A DNA stretch of 64,000 nt from Zunongwangia sp. ESRF-bin46 (GTDB taxonomy: Bacteria; Bacteroidota; Bacteroidia; Flavobacteriales; Flavobacteriaceae), in contig NTLF01000014.1 of assembly GCA_002631855.1 (NCBI GenBank), positions 1 to 64,000 of the forward strand. The letters are read 5' to 3'. Positions 8,848 through 17,842 of the stretch are shown here, in pieces; positions within the stretch are counted from its first letter, which is position 1, and each line of letters opens with the position of its first letter. Below the pieces are notes generated by a model. It was not told where the DNA came from and searched no databases. It saw only the letters and a list, made by a program, of their open reading frames with translations. Made by a program: the position numbers and the translations under genes.

Positions 8848-9585
8848 GTGGAAATACAAAAACGCAAAGATCTTTTATCGGCACAGCGCATCTATTTGAT
8901 TTTAGGCGCTTTATTTATTGCTTCATTGGTGGTTTCCAATTTAATATTCCAAAAGTTTTTTTATTGGGATTTTTTTGGGATCTACACCTTTGAAATTTCC
9001 GTAGGAATACTTCCCTACCCTATCACGTTTTTAATTACCGATATTATTAGTGAAGTATACGGAAAGAAAAAGGCGAATCAAGTAGTTACTGCCGGAATTT
9101 TTGCTTCGTTCTTTTCCTTATTGATTATTTATGTTTCGGACGCTGTTCCGGCAACCGATTGGAGCCCTATTGACGATGCCCTATTTGACAAGGTATTTGG
9201 CGCCACCGCAATTGCAGTTTTGGCATCGATGTTAGCGTATCTTTTTGCTCAATATATTGACATACAAATATTTCATTTTTGGAAACGCCTCACAAAAGGA
9301 AAGCATTTATGGCTTCGGAACAATTTTTCAACGTTCTTCTCACAGTTTATAGACACATTCACAGTATTGTTTTTACTGTGTAGCTTCGGAAAAATTGATT
9401 GGGCACTATTTGGCGGTCTATTGCTAAGCGGATTTTTATTTAAAGTATTGGTTGCTGCATGTGACACGCCCTTATTGTACGCCTCAGTTTTTGCGCTACG
9501 GAAACGATTTGGATTGAAAATGGGAGAAGAGATTGAAATGTATGAAGAAGAGAAAAGAACAAAGAGTTTAGAGAATAAAATATAG
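8848..9585 (+). CDS. Queuosine precursor transporter (YhhQ/VUT family)
   Basis: The protein is 245 residues with six hydrophobic segments. The family signature is clear: FIASLVVSNLIFQKFFYWDFFG in the first helix region, then YPITFLITDIISEVYGKKKA with the ISEVYG motif. It imports queuine or preQ0/preQ1 for the queuosine modification of tRNA. The only start near the N-terminus is a GTG at 8848, and the length then fits the family. It diverges from the folK fusion gene and is followed at once by a palindromic repeat and the AsmA-like gene. Confidence 0.9.
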   Translation: MEIQKRKDLLSAQRIYLILGALFIASLVVSNLIFQKFFYWDFFGIYTFEISVGILPYPITFLITDIISEVYGKKKANQVVTAGIFASFFSLLIIYVSDAVPATDWSPIDDALFDKVFGATAIAVLASMLAYLFAQYIDIQIFHFWKRLTKGKHLWLRNNFSTFFSQFIDTFTVLFLLCSFGKIDWALFGGLLLSGFLFKVLVAACDTPLLYASVFALRKRFGLKMGEEIEMYEEEKRTKSLENKI

Positions 9586-9592
9586 ACAAAAA

Positions 9593-9616
9593 GTGGCTGA
9601 GCATAGTCGAAGCCAC
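9593..9616. repeat. Short dispersed palindromic (REP-like) element
   Basis: GTGGCT (9593-9598) and AGCCAC (9611-9616) flank a centre resembling the GCTGAGC/TAGTCGAAGCC repeat found scattered between genes in many Bacteroidota. It sits between the transporter and AsmA-like genes, and an upstream start for the AsmA-like protein would have to translate it, which argues against that start. Confidence 0.55.
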
Positions 9617-9634
9617 AAATTGATAAATACACTT

Positions 9635-12283
9635 ATGAAAAAGTTTTTAAAAATAGCAGGAATTATAGTTGTTGTACTAGTTTTATTACTACTAGCAGCG
9701 CCATTTTTATTTAAAGGATCACTGGAAAAATTGTTGAAGAAAAACATCAACCAAAACTTAAACGCAACGGTTGAATGGAATGACATGGATTTAAGTTTAT
9801 TTAGAAGTTTTCCTGATGCAGCTGTAGTAATTAAAGATTTTAGCGTAGTAAACAATGCACCTTTTGCAGGCGATACGTTGGCAAAGGGAAAATCCATTAA
9901 GCTAGATATGGGCATTACGCAATTGTTTAAAAGCGGTGACGATCCTATCATTGTCGATGCACTACAATTAAACGAAGCACTTATCAATATTAAAGTAGAT
10001 TCTTTAGGCAATGCCAATTATGATATTGCAATAAAAGAAGATGCACCGATAACCCAAAGCGAAACGGAAGCCACATCTAGCAATGAAGGATTTACATTCG
10101 ATCTTCAACATTATGAGATTAATGATTCCCGCATTAATTATTTAGATGAAGCAACCAAGACATTCCTAACCTTAAAAGATGTCAACCACGAAGGAACTGG
10201 TGATTTTTCACTGGATGTTTCAGAATTGGAAACACAAACCAACGCATTGGTTTCCTTAAAAATTGAAGATGTTGAATACCTAAGTGACAATACGGTTTCG
10301 CTGGATGCAGATTTTCAAATGGATTTAAAAAATCAGAAGTATACTTTTCTTGAAAACGAAGCGAAAATCAATGAACTTCCGCTTACGTTCGATGGGTTTT
10401 TTAAAGTAAATGAAACGAATAATGAAATCGATTTAACCTTTAAAACCCCTTCGTCAGACTTTAAAAACTTTCTGGCAGTCATCCCGAAAGAATATGTAAA
10501 GAATTTAGATGGCGTCACCACCACTGGAAACTTTTCTGTAAATGGAGTGTTGGAAGGGGTAATTGATGACACCTATATCCCAAAAATGGATATTAGCGTA
10601 CAGAGTGATAATGCTTCGTTTAAATACCCTGATTTGCCAAAAGCCGTTCAAAACATTCATATCGATGCCGTTTTAAAAAACGAAACTGGGCTAGTGCAAG
10701 ATACATACCTAAATATTGGCGGCCTTACTTTTAAAATTGACAACGAAGTCTTTTCAGCAAACGGAAGCATTAAAAACCTTACTGAAAACGCCTTAGTGAA
10801 TATGGCACTTAAAGGAACCATTAATCTTGCAAATATTGAAAAAATAGTTCCTATTAAAATGGAACAAAACCTCAGCGGTGTTTTTAAAGCCGATGTCACC
10901 ACCAGTTTTGACATGCAATCTATCGAGAAAGAGCAATATCAGAATATTAAAAGTTCGGGGACCGCAAGCTTGTCAAACTTTAATTATAACGATGCCGCTT
11001 TTAAAAATGAATTGAAAATTGCCAACGCCGATGTTTCCTTTACACCTGGAAATATTAAGCTGAATGATTTTAAAGCATCCACAGGACAAACCGATGTTTC
11101 GGCTACCGGAACGATGCAAAATCTAATACCGTGGATTATGGCGAAGCAGGATTTAAAAGGAATCTTCAATGTGCAATCCAATACATTTGTGGTTGATGAC
11201 TTTATGGCTTCGGAAACAGATAATAAGGAAGCTGAAACTTCTTCTTTCGAAGAAAAAAATAAAACTCAAAATAAAGCTACAAAAGAAGCTATTCAAATCC
11301 CCGATTTTTTAGATGCTACACTTAACTTTTCAGCAAACAAAGTAGTGTATGATGATTTGAATTTAACCAATGTAAAAGGGACTGCGACCATTAAAAATGA
11401 AACGGCTACGCTTAGTGATGTCACTTCTAATATTTTTGGCGGAAATATAGCCTTTGGCGGAAATGTTTCAACAAAAACCGAAACACCAACCTTTGCAATG
11501 GATTTGGATTTAAGCAAAATAGACATTGAACAATCCTTCCAAGGTCTGGATATGTTTCAATATTTAGCGCCCATTGCTAAAGCTTTACAAGGTAACTTAA
11601 GCACCAAACTGAATTTAAACGGTGAGTTAACCAATGATTTTACACCAAAGCTTTCCACTTTAGCAGGTAACGCCGTGGCTCAAATTTTAACTGCAGAAGT
11701 GGACAAACAGCAAATGCCACTGTTATCTAAATTAGGTGAAAAAGTTTCTTTTCTCAATATAGATAGATTGAGCTTACGGGATGTAAGCACCGTTTTAAAG
11801 TTTAATAATGGTAATATTGAAGTGCAACCGTTCGATTTTGATGTAAAAGGAATTAATGTTGCCGTAAGCGGAAGTCACGGGCTTGATAAAAGTATTAATT
11901 ATACAGCTAACCTAGACGTTCCCGGAAAATATCTAGGCGGCGAGGTTTCTAATTTATTAGCAAAACTAAATCCATCTGATGCTGAAAATGTATCGGTTAG
12001 CATCCCAGTGGGAATTAACGGAACGCTCACCAGTCCGTCTGTTTCAGTAAATACTAAGGCAGCAGTAAGTGAGCTCACTCAACGTTTAATTGAAAAACAG
12101 AAACAAGAGTTAAAAGATAAAGGAAAAGATATTTTGGGAGATATTATTGGCGGAAATAACAAGAAAGATTCTACTCAAACCCAGACACAGACGCAACAAA
12201 ATACCGGTGAGGTGGTAAAAGATATTCTAGGTGGTATTTTTGGCAATAAAAAGAAGGATACTACCAATCAAGGTAATAAGTAA
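9635..12283 (+). CDS. Large AsmA-like membrane/periplasmic protein
   Basis: The start at 9635 (MKKFLKIAGI) gives 882 residues. A longer frame from 9593 would add 14 residues encoded by a palindromic repeat and is rejected. One N-terminal transmembrane helix (about 6-26) is followed by a GSLEKLLKKNINQNLNATVEW segment and FRSFPDAAVVIKDF, typical of the AsmA N-terminus. The rest is a long beta-rich repeat region, and the C-terminal part (from about residue 690) resembles the AsmA-2 domain. The tail is Gln/Thr/Lys-rich with a repeated DILGGIFGNKKKD-like unit. AsmA-family proteins are thought to bridge the periplasm and move phospholipids to the outer membrane; the role here is inferred from the family. 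Confidence 0.85.
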   Translation: MKKFLKIAGIIVVVLVLLLLAAPFLFKGSLEKLLKKNINQNLNATVEWNDMDLSLFRSFPDAAVVIKDFSVVNNAPFAGDTLAKGKSIKLDMGITQLFKSGDDPIIVDALQLNEALINIKVDSLGNANYDIAIKEDAPITQSETEATSSNEGFTFDLQHYEINDSRINYLDEATKTFLTLKDVNHEGTGDFSLDVSELETQTNALVSLKIEDVEYLSDNTVSLDADFQMDLKNQKYTFLENEAKINELPLTFDGFFKVNETNNEIDLTFKTPSSDFKNFLAVIPKEYVKNLDGVTTTGNFSVNGVLEGVIDDTYIPKMDISVQSDNASFKYPDLPKAVQNIHIDAVLKNETGLVQDTYLNIGGLTFKIDNEVFSANGSIKNLTENALVNMALKGTINLANIEKIVPIKMEQNLSGVFKADVTTSFDMQSIEKEQYQNIKSSGTASLSNFNYNDAAFKNELKIANADVSFTPGNIKLNDFKASTGQTDVSATGTMQNLIPWIMAKQDLKGIFNVQSNTFVVDDFMASETDNKEAETSSFEEKNKTQNKATKEAIQIPDFLDATLNFSANKVVYDDLNLTNVKGTATIKNETATLSDVTSNIFGGNIAFGGNVSTKTETPTFAMDLDLSKIDIEQSFQGLDMFQYLAPIAKALQGNLSTKLNLNGELTNDFTPKLSTLAGNAVAQILTAEVDKQQMPLLSKLGEKVSFLNIDRLSLRDVSTVLKFNNGNIEVQPFDFDVKGINVAVSGSHGLDKSINYTANLDVPGKYLGGEVSNLLAKLNPSDAENVSVSIPVGINGTLTSPSVSVNTKAAVSELTQRLIEKQKQELKDKGKDILGDIIGGNNKKDSTQTQTQTQQNTGEVVKDILGGIFGNKKKDTTNQGNK

Positions 12284-12361
12284 ATTGTGTTAGTTTTCAG
12301 GTTCAATTCGACAAATTGCCAGCTATAATGTATCGGCTACTTTAACTCAATAAAAAATTAG

Positions 12362-13012
12362 ATGGTATACGAAATAATTATGCTGTTAGTGTTTCTGCTA
12401 ACTGGTTTTTTAGCATCCGGTTTAGGTGCTATTCCCGCAAGTTCATCAAATGTTGCCGTGGTTACTACAACGATAGAACAATCTTTCCGAAAAGGATTTC
12501 GCATTACACTTGGCGCGGGATTGGGCAGTGTATTTTTATCATTTATCGCATTAAACTATAGTAGGCTTTTTACAGACTTTTTTGAAGAAAACCGTTGGTT
12601 ACAATACACTATCGTTTTTATATTTTTTGTAATCGGAATTTTAGTCTTACTTCGAAAGCGATTTAAGGTTGATTTTCAAAACCCATTATCTGAAAATTGG
12701 CAAGTAGGTAACTTTTGGAAAGGGTTTTTACTGGCTCTCATCAATCCCCCCGCATTAATTTTTTGGATTTTGTTGATAACAGTTGCCAATACGTATTTAT
12801 TTTCCCTTTCAAAATTTAGCCCTATACTAAACCTCATCCTTTTCTTCACAGGTATTTTCTTCGGAAAAGTTATCACCTTGTATTACTATGGAAGAATGAG
12901 TGATAAACTTAAAGGACGAAAGCAGAAAAAACATCCTTTGGTATATAATATTATTGGCACAGCATTAATAGCTGGATCGGTTGTTCAATTTATTAGAATG
13001 TTATTGGATTAG
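12362..13012 (+). CDS. LysE-type transporter
   Basis: The product is 216 residues with about six hydrophobic segments. An N-terminal helix runs into GLGAIPASSSNVAVVTTTIEQSFRKGFRITLGAGLG, the LysE/RhtB-type layout of a small-residue-rich first helix followed by a basic loop. It probably exports amino acids or a related small solute; the substrate cannot be read from the sequence. The last 4 bases overlap the stop of the convergent DUF2797 gene. Confidence 0.75.
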   Translation: MVYEIIMLLVFLLTGFLASGLGAIPASSSNVAVVTTTIEQSFRKGFRITLGAGLGSVFLSFIALNYSRLFTDFFEENRWLQYTIVFIFFVIGILVLLRKRFKVDFQNPLSENWQVGNFWKGFLLALINPPALIFWILLITVANTYLFSLSKFSPILNLILFFTGIFFGKVITLYYYGRMSDKLKGRKQKKHPLVYNIIGTALIAGSVVQFIRMLLD

Positions 13013-13803
13013 TGTACTTTTATTGAAACTACATATCCTTCATTCCCCCTAACATTAAAAACAGTATTATCTTCAAAAATTAGGTATTGTGCTTTAATAC
13101 CTTTTAAAACCCCTTCATAAAAAGGTGTTTTCAGTAAATTCAAACTTTTTAATTTGGTAGGGTATTGTAAAACTGGAAACTCTAAGTTGGTTTCAGCATT
13201 ATTTGCAATGTAATATTCTTGGGCTTCCTCAGGAATGTATTGTTTTAAGTTGTTGCGCCACTCTACTAAGTTTTCATCCTTAATATCATTTTTAAGCATA
13301 TTTCGCCAATTGGTTTTATCGGCTACGTGATCTTTTAACGCTACTTCGGTAATACCAGCAAGATAACGGTTAGGAACCTCAACAATTTCAATAGCTTCGT
13401 GTGCGCCTTGGTCTATCCATCGGGTTGGTACTTGCGTTTTTCGAGTCACCCCTACTTTCACATTGCTGCTGTTCGCCAAATAAACAATATGTGGTTTTAA
13501 TTGGACGCTTTTCTCGTATTCCAAATCACGATCTTCTTTGTCTAAATGAGCTGTGCTTAATTCAGGCTTCATAATCCAATCTGCCGCTTGTGGAATTTCA
13601 TAAAAACAATCATAACAAAAGCCTTGACGGTATATTTTTTTTTCTAATCCACAGTTAAGGCATTGAAATTTCAGAAAGTTTATAGACACCTTTTTATCCA
13701 ATAATTGATTGACATTGAGGAAGTCATTTTCAAACACCAAGTAATATTGTATAGGCGACCCATTTTCGGTCTTCATTTTAGTTAGCACACCTTCGTAATT
13801 CAT
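13009..13803 (-). CDS. DUF2797 protein with zinc-ribbon and GIY-YIG-like motif
   Basis: Start taken at the ATG at 13803 (MNYEGVLTKM), giving 264 residues. A longer frame to 13854 would overlap the divergent GH3-like gene and add a poor N-terminus. It has a four-cysteine zinc site (CLNCG, then CYDC 13 residues later). Next comes HIVYLANSSNVKVGVTR followed by RWIDQGA, which resembles the GIY-YIG nuclease core (VYLA as the first strand, KVGVTR as the second, then Arg). This suggests a nucleic-acid-binding or nuclease-like protein, but catalysis is not shown. The family has no assigned function that I know. Confidence 0.8.
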   Translation of the reverse strand: MNYEGVLTKMKTENGSPIQYYLVFENDFLNVNQLLDKKVSINFLKFQCLNCGLEKKIYRQGFCYDCFYEIPQAADWIMKPELSTAHLDKEDRDLEYEKSVQLKPHIVYLANSSNVKVGVTRKTQVPTRWIDQGAHEAIEIVEVPNRYLAGITEVALKDHVADKTNWRNMLKNDIKDENLVEWRNNLKQYIPEEAQEYYIANNAETNLEFPVLQYPTKLKSLNLLKTPFYEGVLKGIKAQYLIFEDNTVFNVRGNEGYVVSIKVH

Positions 13804-13847
13804 AAAAAGAAAATTGTTATTTTTATGCTTTAAAGATAGGTTAAAAT

Positions 13848-15362
13848 ATGCCAATCCCCATAGTAAACTCTATTGCTTCCTGGTTTTTAAAGAAACGGTT
13901 TCATCAAATTGATCTGTTTCTGAAATACCCTGTAGAGGTTCAAGAAGAACTGTTACACAGCTTGTTGGACAAGGCTAAAAACACAGAGATTGGCAGAGCG
14001 TACGACTTCAGTTCCATTAACACTTACCGGGAATTTGCAGACCGAATTCCTGTTACGACATATGAAGACAACGAAGCCCGAATTGAACGTGCCCGAAGAG
14101 GGGAAACAAATATATTTTGGCCCAAGCCCATTAAGTGGTTTGCTAAAAGTAGCGGGACAACCAACTCAAAAAGTAAGTTTATTCCAGTAAGTGATGAATC
14201 ATTGGAAAATTGTCATTACGCAGCAAGTAAAGATTTACTATGTATGTACCTTAACAACAACCCCAATTCACAATTATTTTTAGGAAAAGGGTTACGGCTT
14301 GGGGGGAGTAAAGAGCTCTACAAAGACAATGGCACAGTGTATGGCGACCTTTCAGCTATTTTAATAGACAACATGCCATTTTGGGCAGAGTTTAGCAGCA
14401 CGCCAAGTAATGAAGTTTCATTAATGGGCGATTGGGAAACCAAACTCGACGCTATTGTAAGCCAAACAATAAATGAAAAGGTAACTAGCTTGGCTGGTGT
14501 GCCTTCCTGGATGCTCGTTTTGCTTAATGCTGTGGCCGAAAAAACTGGAAAAGAAAATCTTTTTGAAATCTGGCCCAGCCTAGAAGTATATTTTCACGGA
14601 GGTGTAAGTTTTGAACCTTATGTAGATCAATATAAAAAATTATTACCTCGCGATACATTTCGGTATTATGAAATTTATAATGCTTCGGAAGGTTTTTTCG
14701 CCATTCAAGATCAAAACAGCAGTAATGAGTTATTGTTAATGCTGGACTACGGAATTTTTTATGAATTTATCCCGATGAACAGTTATGGAACTCCTGAAGA
14801 AAAAGTAATCCCTCTAAGCGAAGTAAAAAAAGACCAAAATTACGCTATTATCATTACTACTAATGCTGGGTTATGGCGTTATAAAATTGGGGACACAGTT
14901 CGGTTTACTTCTATTAACCCATATCGCATTAAAGTAACGGGGCGTACCAAACACCACATAAATGCTTTTGGGGAAGAATTGATTATTGAAAACGCAGAAG
15001 CCGCTCTTCGAAAAGCTACTAATTTAACCCAAACTGAAATTGTAGATTACACAGCTGCACCTATTTTTATGGAAGGAAAAGAAAAAGGTGCTCACGAATG
15101 GATTATAGAGTTTAAAACCCCTCCAGAAGACTTTGAGTTTTTCTCACAACTATTAGATAAAGCACTTCAAGAAGTAAATAGCGACTACGAGGCAAAGCGA
15201 AACAACAACACAACCCTTAGAGCTCCTACTATCCATTGTGGGCGTGAGCGGTTGTTCTACGATTGGTTAAAAGAAAAAAATAAATTGGGTGGACAACATA
15301 AAGTTCCCCGGCTTTCAAACTCCAGAGGTTATATAGAAGAACTCCTTTCTTTAAACCGTTAA
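13848..15362 (+). CDS. GH3-like acyl-adenylate amidosynthetase family protein
   Basis: The protein is 504 residues. The adenylate-forming signature FAKSSGTTNSKSKFIPVS is near residue 100, followed by a second nucleotide motif YYEIYNASEGFFAIQD and the ANL-type RYKIGD(T)VRFT with TGRTKHHINAFGEELI near residue 370. Plant GH3 proteins conjugate jasmonate or auxin to amino acids; bacterial members share the fold, but their substrates are largely unknown. It reads away from the DUF2797 gene with 44 bases between them. Confidence 0.88.
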   Translation: MPIPIVNSIASWFLKKRFHQIDLFLKYPVEVQEELLHSLLDKAKNTEIGRAYDFSSINTYREFADRIPVTTYEDNEARIERARRGETNIFWPKPIKWFAKSSGTTNSKSKFIPVSDESLENCHYAASKDLLCMYLNNNPNSQLFLGKGLRLGGSKELYKDNGTVYGDLSAILIDNMPFWAEFSSTPSNEVSLMGDWETKLDAIVSQTINEKVTSLAGVPSWMLVLLNAVAEKTGKENLFEIWPSLEVYFHGGVSFEPYVDQYKKLLPRDTFRYYEIYNASEGFFAIQDQNSSNELLLMLDYGIFYEFIPMNSYGTPEEKVIPLSEVKKDQNYAIIITTNAGLWRYKIGDTVRFTSINPYRIKVTGRTKHHINAFGEELIIENAEAALRKATNLTQTEIVDYTAAPIFMEGKEKGAHEWIIEFKTPPEDFEFFSQLLDKALQEVNSDYEAKRNNNTTLRAPTIHCGRERLFYDWLKEKNKLGGQHKVPRLSNSRGYIEELLSLNR

Positions 15363-15474
15363 CTTTCTTTTCTCATCTATTTTTTGTGTTGCAAAACGAT
15401 GAATTTTACACTTAATCGAAACTTGAAAAATGATATGTTTTTAAACGAGTTTCTAGGTACGTTCAACTAAAAGT

Positions 15475-15506
15475 TTTGGTACTATTTTTCTTACAGAGTA
15501 CGTTTG
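15475..15506 (+). promoter_or_regulatory. Promoter of the small lipoprotein gene
   Basis: TTTG at 15475-15478, 20 bases of spacing, then TACGTTTG at 15499-15506. Both boxes and the spacing match the Bacteroidota consensus, and transcription would begin about 20 bases before the ATG at 15535. Confidence 0.65.
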
Positions 15507-15534
15507 TATCAAATTAATAGCTCAGTAAGCAACA

Positions 15535-15720
15535 ATGAAAAAAATAGCATTCATATTATTAGGAACATTATTTATCCTTTCAACCGCATCTTGTGCTACA
15601 GCAGTTTCAGCTAAAGAAAGTGGGAACGAAGTTGCCGGTTATACCTTGAAAAACAAAAAAGAAGTGATGCAGCAAAAAATTCTTCATAAGAAAAATAAAA
15701 CTGTTATCGCTACACCATAA
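15535..15720 (+). CDS. Small secreted protein or lipoprotein, 61 residues
   Basis: It starts with two lysines and a hydrophobic core that ends STASC, a plausible lipobox with the cysteine at residue 20. The mature part of about 40 residues is rich in Lys and has no known motif. A well-formed promoter precedes it and a strong terminator follows, so it is a genuine single-gene transcript. Function unknown. Confidence 0.65.
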   Translation: MKKIAFILLGTLFILSTASCATAVSAKESGNEVAGYTLKNKKEVMQQKILHKKNKTVIATP

Positions 15721-15753
15721 TTTTATTTTACATTAGATTAGTTTAAGTTAGTA

Positions 15754-15785
15754 AAAGCCCCGAAGCGTAGTTTCTTCGGGGCTTT
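15754..15785. terminator. Strong bidirectional terminator
   Basis: Arms AAAGCCCCGAAG (15754-15765) and CTTCGGGGCTTT (15774-15785) around an 8-base loop. It serves the small lipoprotein gene on the plus strand and clpX on the minus strand. Confidence 0.85.
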
Positions 15786-15812
15786 GTTATTTTTAAATAT
15801 GTACTGACAAAC

Positions 15813-17048
15813 TTAAGAAACTGCCTTCAACTTTTTAATGGTCGATTTGTTTAGTTTCGCTTCAGCATATTCTTTATCTACGTGTAATTCTTTCGTTTCA
15901 GTTCCTGGCAACTCAAACATTGCATCTGTCAAGACAGCTTCGCATAATGATCGTAATCCTCTAGCTCCTAATTTATATTCTACAGCTTTACCCACTATAA
16001 AATCAAGTGCTTCTTCGGTAATTACCAATTCAATTTCGTCCATTTCAAACAACTTTTCATATTGCTTAACAATGGCGTTTTTAGGTTCGGTTAAAATAGC
16101 TCGTAAAGCTCCTTTATCCAACGGATTCATATACGTTAATACCGGAAGACGACCAATTATCTCTGGGATAAGACCAAAGTCTTTTAAATCTTTAGGGATA
16201 ATATATCGTAACAGGTTATTTCGCTCCAAAGAGTCTTCCTTTTTAGAAGCACTAAAACCAACCGCTTGCAGATTTAATCGTTTTGAAATCTTCTTTTCAA
16301 TACCATCAAAAGCTCCACCAGCTATAAAAAGTATGTTTTCAGTATTTACTTCAATAAATTTCTGATCTGGATGCTTACGACCTCCTTTTGGTGGCACGTT
16401 TACGGTAGTTCCTTCCAACAATTTTAATAAAGCTTGTTGTACTCCTTCTCCACTAACATCACGCGTTATTGAAGGGTTATCGCTTTTACGAGCAATTTTA
16501 TCTATTTCGTCTATAAAAACAATTCCGTTTTGGGCTTTTTCTAAGTTATAATCGGCGGCTTGCAACAAACGAGTTAAAATACTCTCTACATCTTCCCCAA
16601 CGTATCCTGCTTCAGTTAAAACCGTTGCATCTACTATTGCCAAAGGAACGTTTAACATCCTTGCTACCGTTTTAGCCACCAGGGTTTTACCAGTACCGGT
16701 TTCCCCTACAATAATGATGTTACTTTTCTGTATTTCGATATCATCATCAGTCTTTGGCTGTAATAATCGCTTATAGTGATTATATACTGCAACAGACATC
16801 ACTTTTTTGGTATTCTCCTGCCCAATTACATAATCATCTAAAAAAGCCTTAATAGTAGTGGGCTTTTTAAGCATGACATCTTTAGAAATTTCATTATTTG
16901 TAGCGTGTAAAGCTTCTTCAACTACAATACCGTGCGCTTGCTCTATACAGCGATCACAGATATGAGCATCTAAACCAGCAATAAGCAGGCTCGTTTCAGC
17001 TTTTTTTCGTCCACAAAAGGAACATTCTAATCCTTCTTCTTTCGACAT
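15813..17048 (-). CDS. clpX: ClpX, ATP-dependent protease unfoldase subunit
   Basis: The protein is 411 residues. The N-terminal C4 zinc finger has C9, C12, C31 and C34. Walker A GETGTGKT lies at about 115-122, the GYVGED pore loop and Walker [11 protein letters not shown] follow, then the GGAFDGIEK region and the LGARGLR sensor-2 arginine. ClpX hexamers unfold tagged proteins and feed them to ClpP. The gene follows clpP by 36 bases in a tig-clpP-clpX order, so all three are probably co-expressed. Nothing unusual was seen. Confidence 0.98.
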   Translation of the reverse strand: MSKEEGLECSFCGRKKAETSLLIAGLDAHICDRCIEQAHGIVVEEALHATNNEISKDVMLKKPTTIKAFLDDYVIGQENTKKVMSVAVYNHYKRLLQPKTDDDIEIQKSNIIIVGETGTGKTLVAKTVARMLNVPLAIVDATVLTEAGYVGEDVESILTRLLQAADYNLEKAQNGIVFIDEIDKIARKSDNPSITRDVSGEGVQQALLKLLEGTTVNVPPKGGRKHPDQKFIEVNTENILFIAGGAFDGIEKKISKRLNLQAVGFSASKKEDSLERNNLLRYIIPKDLKDFGLIPEIIGRLPVLTYMNPLDKGALRAILTEPKNAIVKQYEKLFEMDEIELVITEEALDFIVGKAVEYKLGARGLRSLCEAVLTDAMFELPGTETKELHVDKEYAEAKLNKSTIKKLKAVS

Positions 17049-17084
17049 TTTAGTTATTTTTCAAATTCATTAATAAAGCGCTGC

Positions 17085-17759
17085 TTAGTTACGGCTAAGA
17101 ATCTCATCGATCATTCCATATTCCAATGCTTTGTCTGCTTTCATCCAATAATCACGATCACTATCTTCATATACCTTTTCGTAATCTTGACCGCTATGTT
17201 TGGCGATGATTTTATATAATTCTTCTTTTAAAGTAATAATTTCACGAGCGGTGATCTCAATATCACTTGCCTGCCCTTGTGCACCACCTAATGGTTGATG
17301 AATCATTACTCGAGAGTGTGTCAAACCACTTCGTTTTCCTTTTTCACCCGCACATAATAATACTGCAGCCATAGAAGCGGCCATTCCTGTACAAATTGTC
17401 GCCACGTTTGGTTTTATAAACTGCATGGTATCGTAAATACCTAAGCCTGCATACACACTACCACCTGGTGAATTAATATAAATTTGAATGTCTTTAGAAG
17501 CATCTGTACTTTCTAAAAACAGTAATTGTGCTTGTACTATGTTAGCCACTTGGTCACTTATCCCTGTACCAAGAAAGATAATACGATCCATCATTAAACG
17601 TGAAAAAACGTCCATTGCCACTGCATTCATTTGGCGTTCTTCAATAATATTTGGGGTAAGGCCTACAGGATTCATACTACTTACAATTTTATCGTAATAC
17701 AAACTGCTTACTCCTTGATCTTTTATAGCAAAGTCTTTAAATTCTTTTCCGTAGTCCAT
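17085..17759 (-). CDS. clpP: ClpP, ATP-dependent protease proteolytic subunit
   Basis: The protein is 224 residues. The catalytic serine is S129 in GMAASMA, the histidine is H154 in MIHQPLGG, and the acidic third member lies in the DSDRDYWM segment near 200-205. The N-terminus is about 20-25 residues longer than the mature core, as expected for a cleaved propeptide. ClpP forms the two-ring peptidase chamber that works with ClpX. A 10-base-pair hairpin stands between it and tig, so part of the transcription from tig may end there. Confidence 0.98.
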   Translation of the reverse strand: MDYGKEFKDFAIKDQGVSSLYYDKIVSSMNPVGLTPNIIEERQMNAVAMDVFSRLMMDRIIFLGTGISDQVANIVQAQLLFLESTDASKDIQIYINSPGGSVYAGLGIYDTMQFIKPNVATICTGMAASMAAVLLCAGEKGKRSGLTHSRVMIHQPLGGAQGQASDIEITAREIITLKEELYKIIAKHSGQDYEKVYEDSDRDYWMKADKALEYGMIDEILSRN

Positions 17760-17790
17760 AAATTTTTTATGTATTTTCTTTAAACAAAAT

Positions 17791-17820
17791 TAGGCGTTGA
17801 ACCCATATATTCAACGCCTA
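17791..17820. terminator. Hairpin between tig and clpP
   Basis: A perfect 10-base inverted repeat, TAGGCGTTGA (17791-17800) and TCAACGCCTA (17811-17820), with a 10-base loop. On the minus strand it is followed by ATTTTGTTT. It lies after the tig stop and just upstream of clpP, so it may be a terminator or an attenuator-like element. Confidence 0.6.
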
Positions 17821-17842
17821 AAGATACCTTTTTTTTACTGAA

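Noticed and set aside
9273-10017. Minus-strand frames over the transporter and AsmA-like genes
   Set aside because: They overlap well-supported plus-strand genes and have no recognisable domain.
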